Origin: Candidatus Egerieousia equi
Lineage (GTDB): Bacteria > Bacteroidota > Bacteroidia > Bacteroidales > UBA932
Assembly (NCBI GenBank): GCA_018065035.1
Contig: JAGHUC010000025.1
Location: forward strand, 1 to 45,705
DNA length: 45,705 nucleotides
Direction: 5' to 3'
The notes beneath the pieces are model-generated. The model did not search any database, had not been told where the DNA came from, and worked only from the letters and a program-made list of their open reading frames with translations. Made by a program: the position numbers and the translations under genes. Numbering within the stretch: position 1 is the first letter of the stretch; the number at the start of each line of letters is the position of its first letter. This document shows positions 1-5,973 of the stretch, piece by piece.

Positions 1-120
1 ACCTACAAGACCTGGGGAGCAGCCGAGTCATACGATATCTGCCTGAGTTCTTCTGTGTTCAGCACTGACAAGTGTGCCGAAATAATAGCCGAACTTGCAA
101 AGAGCAAATTCGGCCGGTAA
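1..120 (+). CDS. Cytidylate kinase-like family protein, C-terminal end (5' truncated)
   Basis: Frame 1 is open from the window edge to the TAA at 118-120, giving the last 39 residues. The segment W-G-x-A-x-S-Y-D-I-C-L-S-S-S-V-F resembles the C-terminal part of cytidylate-kinase-like proteins (Cytidylate_kin2 type), where a similar pattern (Y-D-L-C-I-N/D-[ST]) precedes the final helix. The closing helix IIAELAKSKFG fits that family. These proteins are P-loop NMP-kinase-fold enzymes of uncertain substrate in Bacteroidales. The P-loop and catalytic residues lie outside the window, so activity cannot be judged. The assignment rests on about 20 residues and is tentative. Confidence 0.6.
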   Translation, partial: TYKTWGAAESYDICLSSSVFSTDKCAEIIAELAKSKFGR

Positions 121-131
121 ATGTTCGTTCC

Positions 132-167
132 GGGTGCAGAACTGGCCTATTTGCACCCCGATTTTCT
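132..167 (+). terminator. Hairpin terminator candidate after the cytidylate-kinase-like gene
   Basis: A perfect 7-bp inverted repeat, GGGTGCA at 132-138 and TGCACCC at 152-158, is followed after CCGA by four T. It begins 12 bases after the stop codon at 120. The T-run is short, so termination may be partial. Confidence 0.45.
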
Positions 168-230
168 GGGATTGGGAATTAGCTGATCATCTTAAAAAAG
201 ACGAGCCGCTGAAAGCGGCCCCCCTTGAAT

Positions 231-344
231 GTTTTCACAACGGATGTTGCTTCACTTGAAAAAGGCGAAACTGATATGCAGCTTTCAACCTTCATCATGA
301 TATCTGAGGCCGTTGGATTGAAACTGGCTCTAACCCGTCAATGA
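231..344 (+). pseudogene. Remnant of an XRE-type HTH regulator/antitoxin C-terminus
   Basis: Positions 231-344 read without a stop as 37 codons ending in TGA. The translation contains L-E-K-G-E-T-D-M-Q-L-S-T and then a segment ending G-L-K-L-A-L-T-R-Q. That is the pattern of the end of a helix-turn-helix_3/XRE domain (S-x-x-E-x-G-x-x-x-x-x-L-S-T-L...-A-x-G-x-x-L-x-L), common in HigA/HipB-like antitoxins. The frame is closed just upstream by TGA at 210-212 and the N-terminal half of the HTH is missing, so this is a fossil and not a working gene. No toxin gene is adjacent. It could be a chance resemblance, because only about 30 residues support it. Confidence 0.4.
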
Positions 345-345
345 A

Positions 346-364
346 ACTGAAATTTTGATTCAGT
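346..364 (-). terminator. Weak hairpin over the HAD gene stop codon
   Basis: The inverted repeat ACTGAA (346-351) / TTCAGT (359-364) encloses a 7-base loop and overlaps the TGA of the leftward HAD gene (360-362). On the minus strand it is followed by a poor T-tract (TTTCATT). It is a possible but weak end for the leftward transcript. Confidence 0.25.
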
Positions 365-1199
365 CCTCCGCAAGTTTCAATAGATCCTCATCCGCCTTGA
401 TTTTGCGGATGAGGGTTTTTATTATGGTGTCGAGCTTGCTGCCGCTGCTGTAGTCGGCAGGGCACCAGAAGTTCACTCTGTTCTGTTTGAACAGTTTCCT
501 GGCAATCTTTTCCTTCTTCGCATTTTCAGGCTCGAAAACAGCCAGGGAAGTGCCTCCAAGCTGTTTCACCATTTTCATGCAAGGGACATCGGTCTCTCCA
601 TCTCCGAAATAAATCATGTTGCTGAACTTGACCCTCTTGTCCTCATCCGGCATGGACTCATTTATAAGTACGGAATCGCTTATACTGAAAATGCCTTTGT
701 TTATCTTGTAGAGAAACTGTGTCTTGTTCGTGTAATTGATTGCGGAAGCGGGCCAGATTGCATCACCCTCTTCATTGTAGTAGTAGCAGCTGGCGAATAT
801 TGCCTTGAACTTGCCGGCTATTGCCGTTCCGTCTATGATCTCCTTCATTCCGGAGGAGTTGATATAATGCTCAACAATAACGCCGTTCTCCCTGCCGTAT
901 TCACAGGTTCTGTCGAACCAGTCGAGCACCCCCTTGAAAAACTGCACGCTGCGCCCGTATTCGGTAAATGCCTCCCTTCTTATTGACAAACCCTTTTCCT
1001 TGGCTTTCTGAAGCATGTACAGCATGTAAATGAGCACATTGTCGGAATCCTGCTCCTCGGCCATCACCTGAGTGTGACCCCAGAAGTCAGACACTTCCTG
1101 GCCAACGTCAGGAATGAATGAGAACTCCTGCATGTTGCCGGGCGCCAGAGTTCCGTCAAAATCATATACCAGTGCAACAATAGGCAATTTTTCTTTCAT
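360..1199 (-). CDS. HAD-superfamily phosphatase (haloacid dehalogenase-like hydrolase)
   Basis: This is a soluble phosphohydrolase of unknown substrate, 279 residues from the chosen start. Motif I is D13-F-D15-G-T (nucleophile and acid/base Asp). Motif II Ser lies in INSSG near residue 115, a motif III Lys is plausible at about 159 (NYTNK), and motif IV is GDGETD at about 199-204. The long insert between motifs I and II fits a helical cap (C1-type) subfamily. I chose ATG at 1197-1199. The longer frame starts with TTG at 1223 and adds eight residues unlike the family before the first beta strand. It follows the dipeptidase gene after 32 bases and is probably co-transcribed with it. The final 20 codons overlap an opposing terminator hairpin. 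Confidence 0.85.
   Translation of the reverse strand: MKEKLPIVALVYDFDGTLAPGNMQEFSFIPDVGQEVSDFWGHTQVMAEEQDSDNVLIYMLYMLQKAKEKGLSIRREAFTEYGRSVQFFKGVLDWFDRTCEYGRENGVIVEHYINSSGMKEIIDGTAIAGKFKAIFASCYYYNEEGDAIWPASAINYTNKTQFLYKINKGIFSISDSVLINESMPDEDKRVKFSNMIYFGDGETDVPCMKMVKQLGGTSLAVFEPENAKKEKIARKLFKQNRVNFWCPADYSSGSKLDTIIKTLIRKIKADEDLLKLAED
386..420 (+). terminator. Strong rightward rho-independent terminator embedded in the 3' end of the opposing HAD gene
   Basis: A perfect 10-bp inverted repeat, CCTCATCCGC at 386-395 and GCGGATGAGG at 405-414, is followed by G and then TTTTT (416-420) and ATTAT. On the plus strand this is a textbook intrinsic terminator for transcripts arriving from the cytidylate-kinase-like gene. 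The same bases encode residues near the C-terminus of the HAD protein on the minus strand. On the minus strand the hairpin is not followed by a T-run, so it should act in one direction only. Confidence 0.6.
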
Positions 1200-1231
1200 G
1201 TTTCCGGAATTGGATTGTAACAATACACTTT

Positions 1232-2002
1232 CTAATAATCGGCCAGAACCTCAAGTTCCTCAAAGAAAATGTTCTTGAGCGTGTAGATTTCCTTGTTTGA
1301 ATAGTCAAAGTTATAATGCCACCACTCGTCTTCATATTTGCTGAACCCAACGCTTTCCATAAGGTCACCAAGCAGCTGTCTGTTCCTTATTGCCTCTTCC
1401 GGAAGATCCATACATTTCCATGAAGCTTTCTCCGAGAAAGTGTCGAACTCGCTTGGCATAAGGCAATATGTGCTGTCGGCCAGATTGTAAAGTGCCAGAT
1501 CAACTGCTGAACCTCTGTTATGATTGGAACCTGTGCGAGGAGATGCTACGAATGTTGTATCTGAATATACCTCCTTGAAATAAACGGTTGCGCTGTATGG
1601 CCTGTAGCCATCGTAAATGACTATGCCCAGGCCAAGTTTAGCCAGACTGTCAGCAACTATCTTCAAAGCTCTTGCCGCAGGTCTCACCAGATATGCACGT
1701 GGCATGGTATATACCTGGGTGCCTGTGAAATTATTATCGGTAGCGTAACGTATGTCAAGTATGACATTAGGTATGTATCCTTCAAGATTCACCAACCTGT
1801 TCAATGTGTCCTTTGCGGTTATTTCCAGATAATCCTCAACTGTGTTGAGAATATTCAGATTGTATGGATTCTCCTTGCTCTGCATTCTGGCAAGCAGTTC
1901 CGCCTTTAGAGCTGCGGTATGCTCTTCCTGCTTCTGCGCATTGCTCTTGCATGAAACCGCTGCAATTGCACACAGCGCCAATATCAAAATATATTTTTTC
2001 AT
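1232..2002 (-). CDS. VanX/DdpX-like D-alanyl-D-alanine dipeptidase, lipoprotein (peptidase M15D)
   Basis: This zinc dipeptidase is expected to cleave D-Ala-D-Ala or related peptides in the periplasm. The N-terminus is a lipoprotein signal with lipobox A-V-S-C (Cys18). Zinc ligands fit the M15D pattern: H161 and D168 in SNHNRGSAVD, and H229 in EWWHY, with catalytic Glu226 three residues before that His, as in VanX. R134 in YDGYRPYSA matches the substrate-stabilising Arg. The length of 256 residues is normal for a VanX-type domain plus a lipoprotein leader. It lies between an HTH protein upstream (31-base gap) and a HAD phosphatase downstream. No vanH or vanA homologue is nearby, so a role in peptidoglycan peptide turnover or D-Ala recovery is more likely than glycopeptide resistance. 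Confidence 0.88.
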   Translation of the reverse strand: MKKYILILALCAIAAVSCKSNAQKQEEHTAALKAELLARMQSKENPYNLNILNTVEDYLEITAKDTLNRLVNLEGYIPNVILDIRYATDNNFTGTQVYTMPRAYLVRPAARALKIVADSLAKLGLGIVIYDGYRPYSATVYFKEVYSDTTFVASPRTGSNHNRGSAVDLALYNLADSTYCLMPSEFDTFSEKASWKCMDLPEEAIRNRQLLGDLMESVGFSKYEDEWWHYNFDYSNKEIYTLKNIFFEELEVLADY

Positions 2003-2033
2003 GGAATTTGATTTGAATTATTATCACTGGTTA

Positions 2034-2696
2034 TTAGAACAGATCCGAGAAAAGGTCAGGCTCTGCTTCCTTTTTCTTTCTTCTGGAAGAATATTTTACA
2101 CCGCGATGGTTCATTGCATTCTCTGCGGCTTCTCTTGCTGCAGCTTCTCTTGCCGCATCTTCAGCAGCCTTTCTTTCAGCCGCCTCAGCCTCCCTTGCAG
2201 CCTGCTCTTCAGCGGCTTTCCTGGCAGCTTCCTCAGCAGCTATTCTGGCAGCTTCTTCCTCGGCCGCTCTGGCTACAGCCTCTTCATGGGCATTGTATTC
2301 TGATGTGAGCTTATTGAAAGCATCCTTCAGATACGAGAACTCATCAGTGGAAATGACAGCCTCGAGCTTGCTCAACAGATCATTCAGGCCTTCATTGCCT
2401 GCATCTTTCCTGATTGTGAGATTGCCAAGGGAGAAGTCCGGATTGGAATATCTGTAGTATTTCTTCTCGTAAACTTCTATTGGTGCGCCATAGCCGTTAA
2501 CAGGATCACGCATGAACTCAATGTCTGCCTGCATTGTCCTGAGTGAAATCCTTTCATTTGATTTCAAGGACTTGGACAAAGCCCTGGTACATTGCAGGAT
2601 AAGGTCGTTAAGGGAGTATTTCCTTGATTCGTTGCGAAGGCAGGCATCAATGGTCTTGTGCCTGAGCAAAGCCTTTGATTTAGAAATTGCGGACAT
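2034..2696 (-). CDS. WYL-regulator-type N-terminal HTH protein with long Ala/Glu/Arg-rich helical tail
   Basis: Residues 1-95 resemble the N-terminus of Bacteroidota WYL-domain transcription regulators: a helix with R-x-x-x-x-D-x-C-L-R-N, then an S-L-R-T-M-Q-x-D-I-x-F-M helix-turn-helix (about 50-62), then a wing with Y-x-K-K-Y-Y-R-Y. Residues 96-137 resemble the linker that normally leads into the WYL domain. The WYL domain itself is absent. Residues 138-193 are instead an almost pure Ala/Glu/Arg repeat (A-A-E-E-x-A-A-R type) expected to form a long charged helix or coiled coil, followed by a basic patch (SSRRKKKE) and an acidic/aromatic end (DLFSDLF). It may bind DNA, but the ligand-sensing part is missing. 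It is the first gene of a probable three-gene leftward operon with the dipeptidase and the HAD phosphatase. Confidence 0.7.
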   Translation of the reverse strand: MSAISKSKALLRHKTIDACLRNESRKYSLNDLILQCTRALSKSLKSNERISLRTMQADIEFMRDPVNGYGAPIEVYEKKYYRYSNPDFSLGNLTIRKDAGNEGLNDLLSKLEAVISTDEFSYLKDAFNKLTSEYNAHEEAVARAAEEEAARIAAEEAARKAAEEQAAREAEAAERKAAEDAAREAAAREAAENAMNHRGVKYSSRRKKKEAEPDLFSDLF

Positions 2697-2720
2697 AAAC
2701 TTTTGTTTATTAAATCACTA

Positions 2721-2728
2721 CAAATTTA
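2721..2728 (-). promoter_or_regulatory. -7 element for the HTH-tail protein operon
   Basis: The minus strand reads TAAATTTG, matching the Bacteroidota -7 consensus TAnnTTTG, 25 bases upstream of the ATG at 2696. No good -33 TTG is present at the usual 19-21 base spacing. Confidence 0.45.
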
Positions 2729-2744
2729 ATAAACAGTTTGCAAT

Positions 2745-2779
2745 AAAAAAAAGAGACTTCCCGTTGAAGGATGTCTCTT
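2745..2779 (-). terminator. Rho-independent terminator of the Cys-rich lipoprotein gene
   Basis: On the minus strand, AAGAGAC and GTCTCTT form a 7-bp stem (2773-2779 with 2751-2757), with a possible inner TCC/GGA pairing, followed by a run of eight T in total. It lies 35 bases after the stop of the small lipoprotein gene and just upstream of the next leftward promoter. Confidence 0.75.
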
Positions 2780-2813
2780 ATTAAAGATCTTTAATAAAAA
2801 AACCTTTCAGAAA

Positions 2814-3005
2814 TTACTGAGCAACTACAGTTGTGTCAGCCTGAGCGCATGTGCAAGAATCGCACTGTGTGCATGTGCTGTCACATGTGCACTCTGTAGC
2901 CTCAACTACTTCCTCAACGATTTCTTCTTCCTGAGCGGCGTTGTTACCGCAAGCAACTGCAGCAAAAGCGATAGCTGCGATTGCAAAAAGTTTCATAGCT
3001 TTCAT
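2814..3005 (-). CDS. Small Cys-rich lipoprotein (63 aa)
   Basis: I do not recognise a named family. From ATG 3005 the protein is 63 residues: a short positively charged start, a hydrophobic stretch, and a lipobox A-V-A-C (Cys19). An acidic linker (E-E-E-I-V-E-E-V-V-E) follows, then a compact cluster of six cysteines in 15 residues (C-x-C-x3-C-x2-C-x2-C-x-C), ending in TTVVAQ. Small acidic lipoproteins of this build are common in Bacteroidales, but the Cys cluster is unusual. It would suit metal binding or disulfide cross-linking at the envelope. The frame extends upstream to 3107, but a -7 element at 3034-3041 lies between, which supports the internal start at 3005. It has its own promoter and terminator, so it is monocistronic. 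Confidence 0.7.
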   Translation of the reverse strand: MKAMKLFAIAAIAFAAVACGNNAAQEEEIVEEVVEATECTCDSTCTQCDSCTCAQADTTVVAQ

Positions 3006-3033
3006 TGTCAAAAAATATTTTTTAAAACGTGTG

Positions 3034-3041
3034 CAAAGATA
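3034..3041 (-). promoter_or_regulatory. -7 element for the Cys-rich lipoprotein gene
   Basis: The minus strand reads TATCTTTG (TAnnTTTG consensus), 28 bases upstream of the ATG at 3005. It falls inside the longer open frame and so helps to fix the start. I saw no clear -33 TTG. Confidence 0.55.
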
Positions 3042-3086
3042 TGTTTTTTTCCCTATCGTTGTATAGGATATTAAAAAATATTTTAT

Positions 3087-3094
3087 TATATTTG
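3087..3094 (+). promoter_or_regulatory. -7 element for the LmbE/PIG-L deacetylase gene
   Basis: TATATTTG matches the Bacteroidota -7 consensus and lies 42 bases upstream of the ATG at 3137. The nearest TTG (3059-3061) is 25 bases upstream, longer than the usual 19-21. Confidence 0.4.
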
Positions 3095-3136
3095 AGAAAA
3101 TGTGCATAATTTACTCAATTAATTGTATTTCAACGT

Positions 3137-3916
3137 ATGAACAAACTATCAAGACGTGAAATGTTGAAGGCTGGAGGAGCATTGGCCGCTACCTTGGCAG
3201 TCACTGGTTCCCAGGCTTTTGCAGCTGATGCAACAGCTTCCGAACGGGTCAAGTCCGGCAAAAGGAAAATCATGATAATAGGTGCTCATCCCGATGACCC
3301 TGAAACAGGTTGCGGCGGAACAATGATAAGACTGGCAAAGGCCGGACATGAAGTGATTTCCGTCTATTTCACCAGGGGCGAACGCGGAATCCCAGGAACA
3401 GGTCTTGATGAATCGGCAAGAATAAGGACAGCTGAAGCAATTGAGGCCTGCAGGCTGCTTGGTGTGAAGCCGGTATTCATGACTCAGATAGACGGTGACT
3501 CCGAAATCACACAGGAGCGTTACAATGAAATGCATAAGCTCATTGAAGATTACAAGCCCGATATAGTTTTCGCCCACTGGCCGATAGACAGCCACAGGGA
3601 CCATGCGAATTGCTCAAACCTTGTATTTGACGCCTGGATAAAGATGGACAAGCCTTTTGAACTGTATTATTTCGAAGTTTGTTCAGGAATCCAGACAATG
3701 CAGTTCTATCCAACGGATTTCGTGGACATCACTTCAGTTGTTGAACTCAAACGCAAGGCTTGTTTCTGCCACGTGAGCCAGGGGCCTGAACGCTGGTATG
3801 AAAAGGAGCACGGCCGCATGGAGGAATTCCGCGGCATGCAGTCGGATGTTGAATATGCCGAGGCTTTCGTCAAGTTTCAGAAAAGTTCCTGCGATCTGCA
3901 GAAACTGCTCAATTGA
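3137..3916 (+). CDS. PIG-L/LmbE family deacetylase with Tat-type signal
   Basis: This is a zinc-dependent N-acetylglucosaminyl-type deacetylase, 259 residues. The N-terminus carries a twin-arginine motif (S-R-R-E-M-L-K) followed by a hydrophobic stretch ending near A-F-A-A (about residue 30), so export as a folded protein is predicted. The family motif A-H-P-D-D-P-E is at 50-56 (H51 and D54 as zinc ligand and base) and the second zinc motif H-R-D-H at 153-156. Substrates in this family include GlcNAc-inositol, bacillithiol precursors and chito-oligosaccharides; nothing here decides between them. It is flanked by its own -7 element and a terminator, so it appears monocistronic. Confidence 0.88.
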   Translation: MNKLSRREMLKAGGALAATLAVTGSQAFAADATASERVKSGKRKIMIIGAHPDDPETGCGGTMIRLAKAGHEVISVYFTRGERGIPGTGLDESARIRTAEAIEACRLLGVKPVFMTQIDGDSEITQERYNEMHKLIEDYKPDIVFAHWPIDSHRDHANCSNLVFDAWIKMDKPFELYYFEVCSGIQTMQFYPTDFVDITSVVELKRKACFCHVSQGPERWYEKEHGRMEEFRGMQSDVEYAEAFVKFQKSSCDLQKLLN

Positions 3917-3938
3917 TACGGAATGTTACAAATAAATA

Positions 3939-3975
3939 ATGCCGGCCATATCGTGACCGGCATATTTTATGTTTT
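3939..3975. terminator. Bidirectional terminator between convergent genes
   Basis: The stem ATGCCGG (3939-3945) / CCGGCAT (3957-3963) is followed on the plus strand by ATTTTATGTTTTATTTT and on the minus strand by TATTTATTTG. It sits between the ends of the deacetylase gene (3916) and the EF-hand membrane protein gene (3987) and can serve both. Confidence 0.7.
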
Positions 3976-3986
3976 ATTTTGATTCA

Positions 3987-5918
3987 TCAAGCGAACAGGC
4001 CGCTGATCCAGCAGCAGATGCTGCAGAACTTTCCTGTGAACCACAGCCATGCGAAAATTCCTGCGAGAATCAGGACAATTGCAAATATTGTCCAGAATAT
4101 ACGTTTTCTCCTGTTCCTGCGCATCTGCTTTGCCACTTCAGGATCAATGAGCTGAAGTTTAGGGAACTCGGCCTGGCTGGTAAGAGTGTTGCCGAATTTG
4201 ATCTTTATGAGAGCAGCGGCATTGACCGCCCAGTCGTTTGCATTGAGAATAGGAGCGAGGTTGCGTTTCCTCAGTTTCATCCAGGCAATGAACATGGATG
4301 GTCCTGAAATGATGATTATCAGTCCGAGAATGAAGAGGAGAGGTGCGAACCAAGGGGTCTTCAGGTAATTGAGCAGACCTGTAATGGCGGTCAGAATGAA
4401 TCCCAGAGCCAAGCCTATGGCTGCGAATATTCCTGCGAACTTTGCAATGTCAAACGGAGCCTTTGGAGCTGGAGCCTGACCTTCTGCGGCATTTGCAGTA
4501 GCGCCTTCGGTATTTGAGATAAGGGAAGCCGTTGATGCTTCCTCCTTGTCCTTGGCGGACTTGTTGAGCTTTTCTGTTATCCAGTTCCACAAACGCTTGT
4601 AAGGCATCCAGAAAGCCTGTCTGATGCTGATAGGATTGGTGATTACATTGGTTATGGTTGCATCCCAGTCATTGCCCTGCCTGTCATAGAACAGACCATG
4701 CTTGCCAGGAGTGAGGTATTCAATGTCTCCACGTGTTACGGCGGCTGCAATCATCATGCTCTCTCCTGTAATTCTGTTCACGCAGTTGCAATATACAAGG
4801 AACATTCCGCTCATATCTGCAGAATCAAGCTGCTTGCCCATGTCGCTGACCTTGATACAGAGATCGCAGCATCTCTGGTCTATGTAAAGTTCTCCGGCCT
4901 GGAACATTGATTTCTCATCTTCCTTGCGTGAATAGAAATCATTGAAAGTTATGTAGTTCCTGAGGAAATGGTAGAAATGTTCGTAGAGAACTACGAAATC
5001 CGCAAGTTTCCCGATAGCCTGGGCATCCGCCTGCTTTGCTTCATTGAATGAGTTTGCATTCTTTGCAACCTCCTCTTTCCAGGCGGCATATTCACCAACT
5101 TTGGCTTCAATTGCGTTCCACTGGGTCTTGTCAATTGTTACAGCACCCGGATAGTCAACGGCAACCGCCATTTCCTTCAAGGTCTTGAACTGAGCGGCCC
5201 AGGCAGGGTTCACAGGCTGGTTCATTGGAAGCAGACCGTCCTTAGAAAGCTGTGTCAAAGGATATGATGCTATCTCATCCCAGCAGGTGTTTGTGTCCTT
5301 CTCTGCCAGAAGGCCTATTCTCTCGGCGGATACATCGAGTTTCTCAAGACTGGCATTGTTGAATTCAACGAGTGAGCAGCGGATAAAATAATCGTCAACC
5401 TTTGCCTTGATTGCCTTAACGGCATCAAGAACGGCGTCGGAGTTTTCTCCGTATGGAAGCACGCCTTCACTCTTGGCTTCTTCTCCGGCCTTGTCTGCAA
5501 GAATCTTCAAGGCTGAATCAATTTCCTCCAAAGACACTGACTGTTTCTTTTCGCCCAGGAGTTCGAACACTTTATCAGCACTTGCCTTGAGCTCTGCACC
5601 GTTTGCATCCTTTTCGTTGAAAAGATCAAGTGCAATGCTGTTCTCGCCGCGCAGGATGCTGTTGGAATCCTTCAGAGCACCGGTGAGCAGTTTTGCAGCG
5701 GCTATGACCTCGTTGGCGTGAATCCTGCCGTCCTTGTCACAATCAAGAACCTCAAGCGCCCTGGCATTGAATTCGAGCCCCGTTGCAGGACAGCTCAATA
5801 CAGTCCACAGTTTCTGATCCAGTTCTCCAAGATGTGCAATGTCTTCTCCCTTGGCAATGTTAACGCGGCTCATTCCGCCAACATTGCAGAATGTCCATTT
5901 GTAAGTGCTTTTACCCAT
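3987..5918 (-). CDS. Uncharacterised EF-hand protein with C-terminal membrane segments (643 aa)
   Basis: I do not recognise a characterised family. Residues 59-70 (D-C-D-K-D-G-R-I-H-A-N-E) form a canonical 12-position EF-hand calcium loop with Asp at 1, 3 and 5, Gly at 6 and Glu at 12. The next 400 residues are mostly helical and soluble, with a Cys/Met-rich central part (about 340-390). Three hydrophobic segments follow at about 493-515, 523-549 and 612-640, after a low-complexity Ala/Glu/Pro linker. Between the second and third is a basic stretch containing K-L-R-K-R-N-L-A-P-I-L-N-A-N, which I remember (unverified) from other hypothetical membrane proteins. There is no signal peptide. A membrane-anchored protein with a large N-terminal calcium-responsive region is plausible. 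The gene is transcribed divergently from glgX. Confidence 0.75.
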   Translation of the reverse strand: MGKSTYKWTFCNVGGMSRVNIAKGEDIAHLGELDQKLWTVLSCPATGLEFNARALEVLDCDKDGRIHANEVIAAAKLLTGALKDSNSILRGENSIALDLFNEKDANGAELKASADKVFELLGEKKQSVSLEEIDSALKILADKAGEEAKSEGVLPYGENSDAVLDAVKAIKAKVDDYFIRCSLVEFNNASLEKLDVSAERIGLLAEKDTNTCWDEIASYPLTQLSKDGLLPMNQPVNPAWAAQFKTLKEMAVAVDYPGAVTIDKTQWNAIEAKVGEYAAWKEEVAKNANSFNEAKQADAQAIGKLADFVVLYEHFYHFLRNYITFNDFYSRKEDEKSMFQAGELYIDQRCCDLCIKVSDMGKQLDSADMSGMFLVYCNCVNRITGESMMIAAAVTRGDIEYLTPGKHGLFYDRQGNDWDATITNVITNPISIRQAFWMPYKRLWNWITEKLNKSAKDKEEASTASLISNTEGATANAAEGQAPAPKAPFDIAKFAGIFAAIGLALGFILTAITGLLNYLKTPWFAPLLFILGLIIIISGPSMFIAWMKLRKRNLAPILNANDWAVNAAALIKIKFGNTLTSQAEFPKLQLIDPEVAKQMRRNRRKRIFWTIFAIVLILAGIFAWLWFTGKFCSICCWISGLFA

Positions 5919-5946
5919 AACTTTTTTAGCTGAAAATTCTTTTATG

Positions 5947-5954
5947 CAAAAATA
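5947..5954 (-). promoter_or_regulatory. -7 element for the EF-hand membrane protein gene
   Basis: The minus strand reads TATTTTTG (TAnnTTTG), 28 bases upstream of the ATG at 5918. It lies only four bases from the oppositely oriented glgX -7 element, so the two promoters should compete. Confidence 0.5.
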
Positions 5955-5958
5955 GGAT

Positions 5959-5966
5959 TAATTTTG
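5959..5966 (+). promoter_or_regulatory. -7 element for the glgX-type gene, almost touching the start codon
   Basis: TAATTTTG matches TAnnTTTG and ends seven bases before the ATG at 5974, so transcription would begin only a few bases before the start codon. No -33 TTG occurs at the usual spacing, so an additional upstream promoter cannot be excluded. Confidence 0.45.
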
Positions 5967-5973
5967 CAATTAT

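Noticed and set aside
1232-2002. Vancomycin resistance gene cluster (VanX)
   Set aside because: The dipeptidase is a lipoprotein and has no VanH, VanA/B-type ligase or VanRS neighbour.
1842-2303. 153-codon plus-strand frame, Ser/Cys/Leu-rich
   Set aside because: It is the shadow of the Ala/Glu-rich repeat on the minus strand; such repeats leave long stop-free complements.
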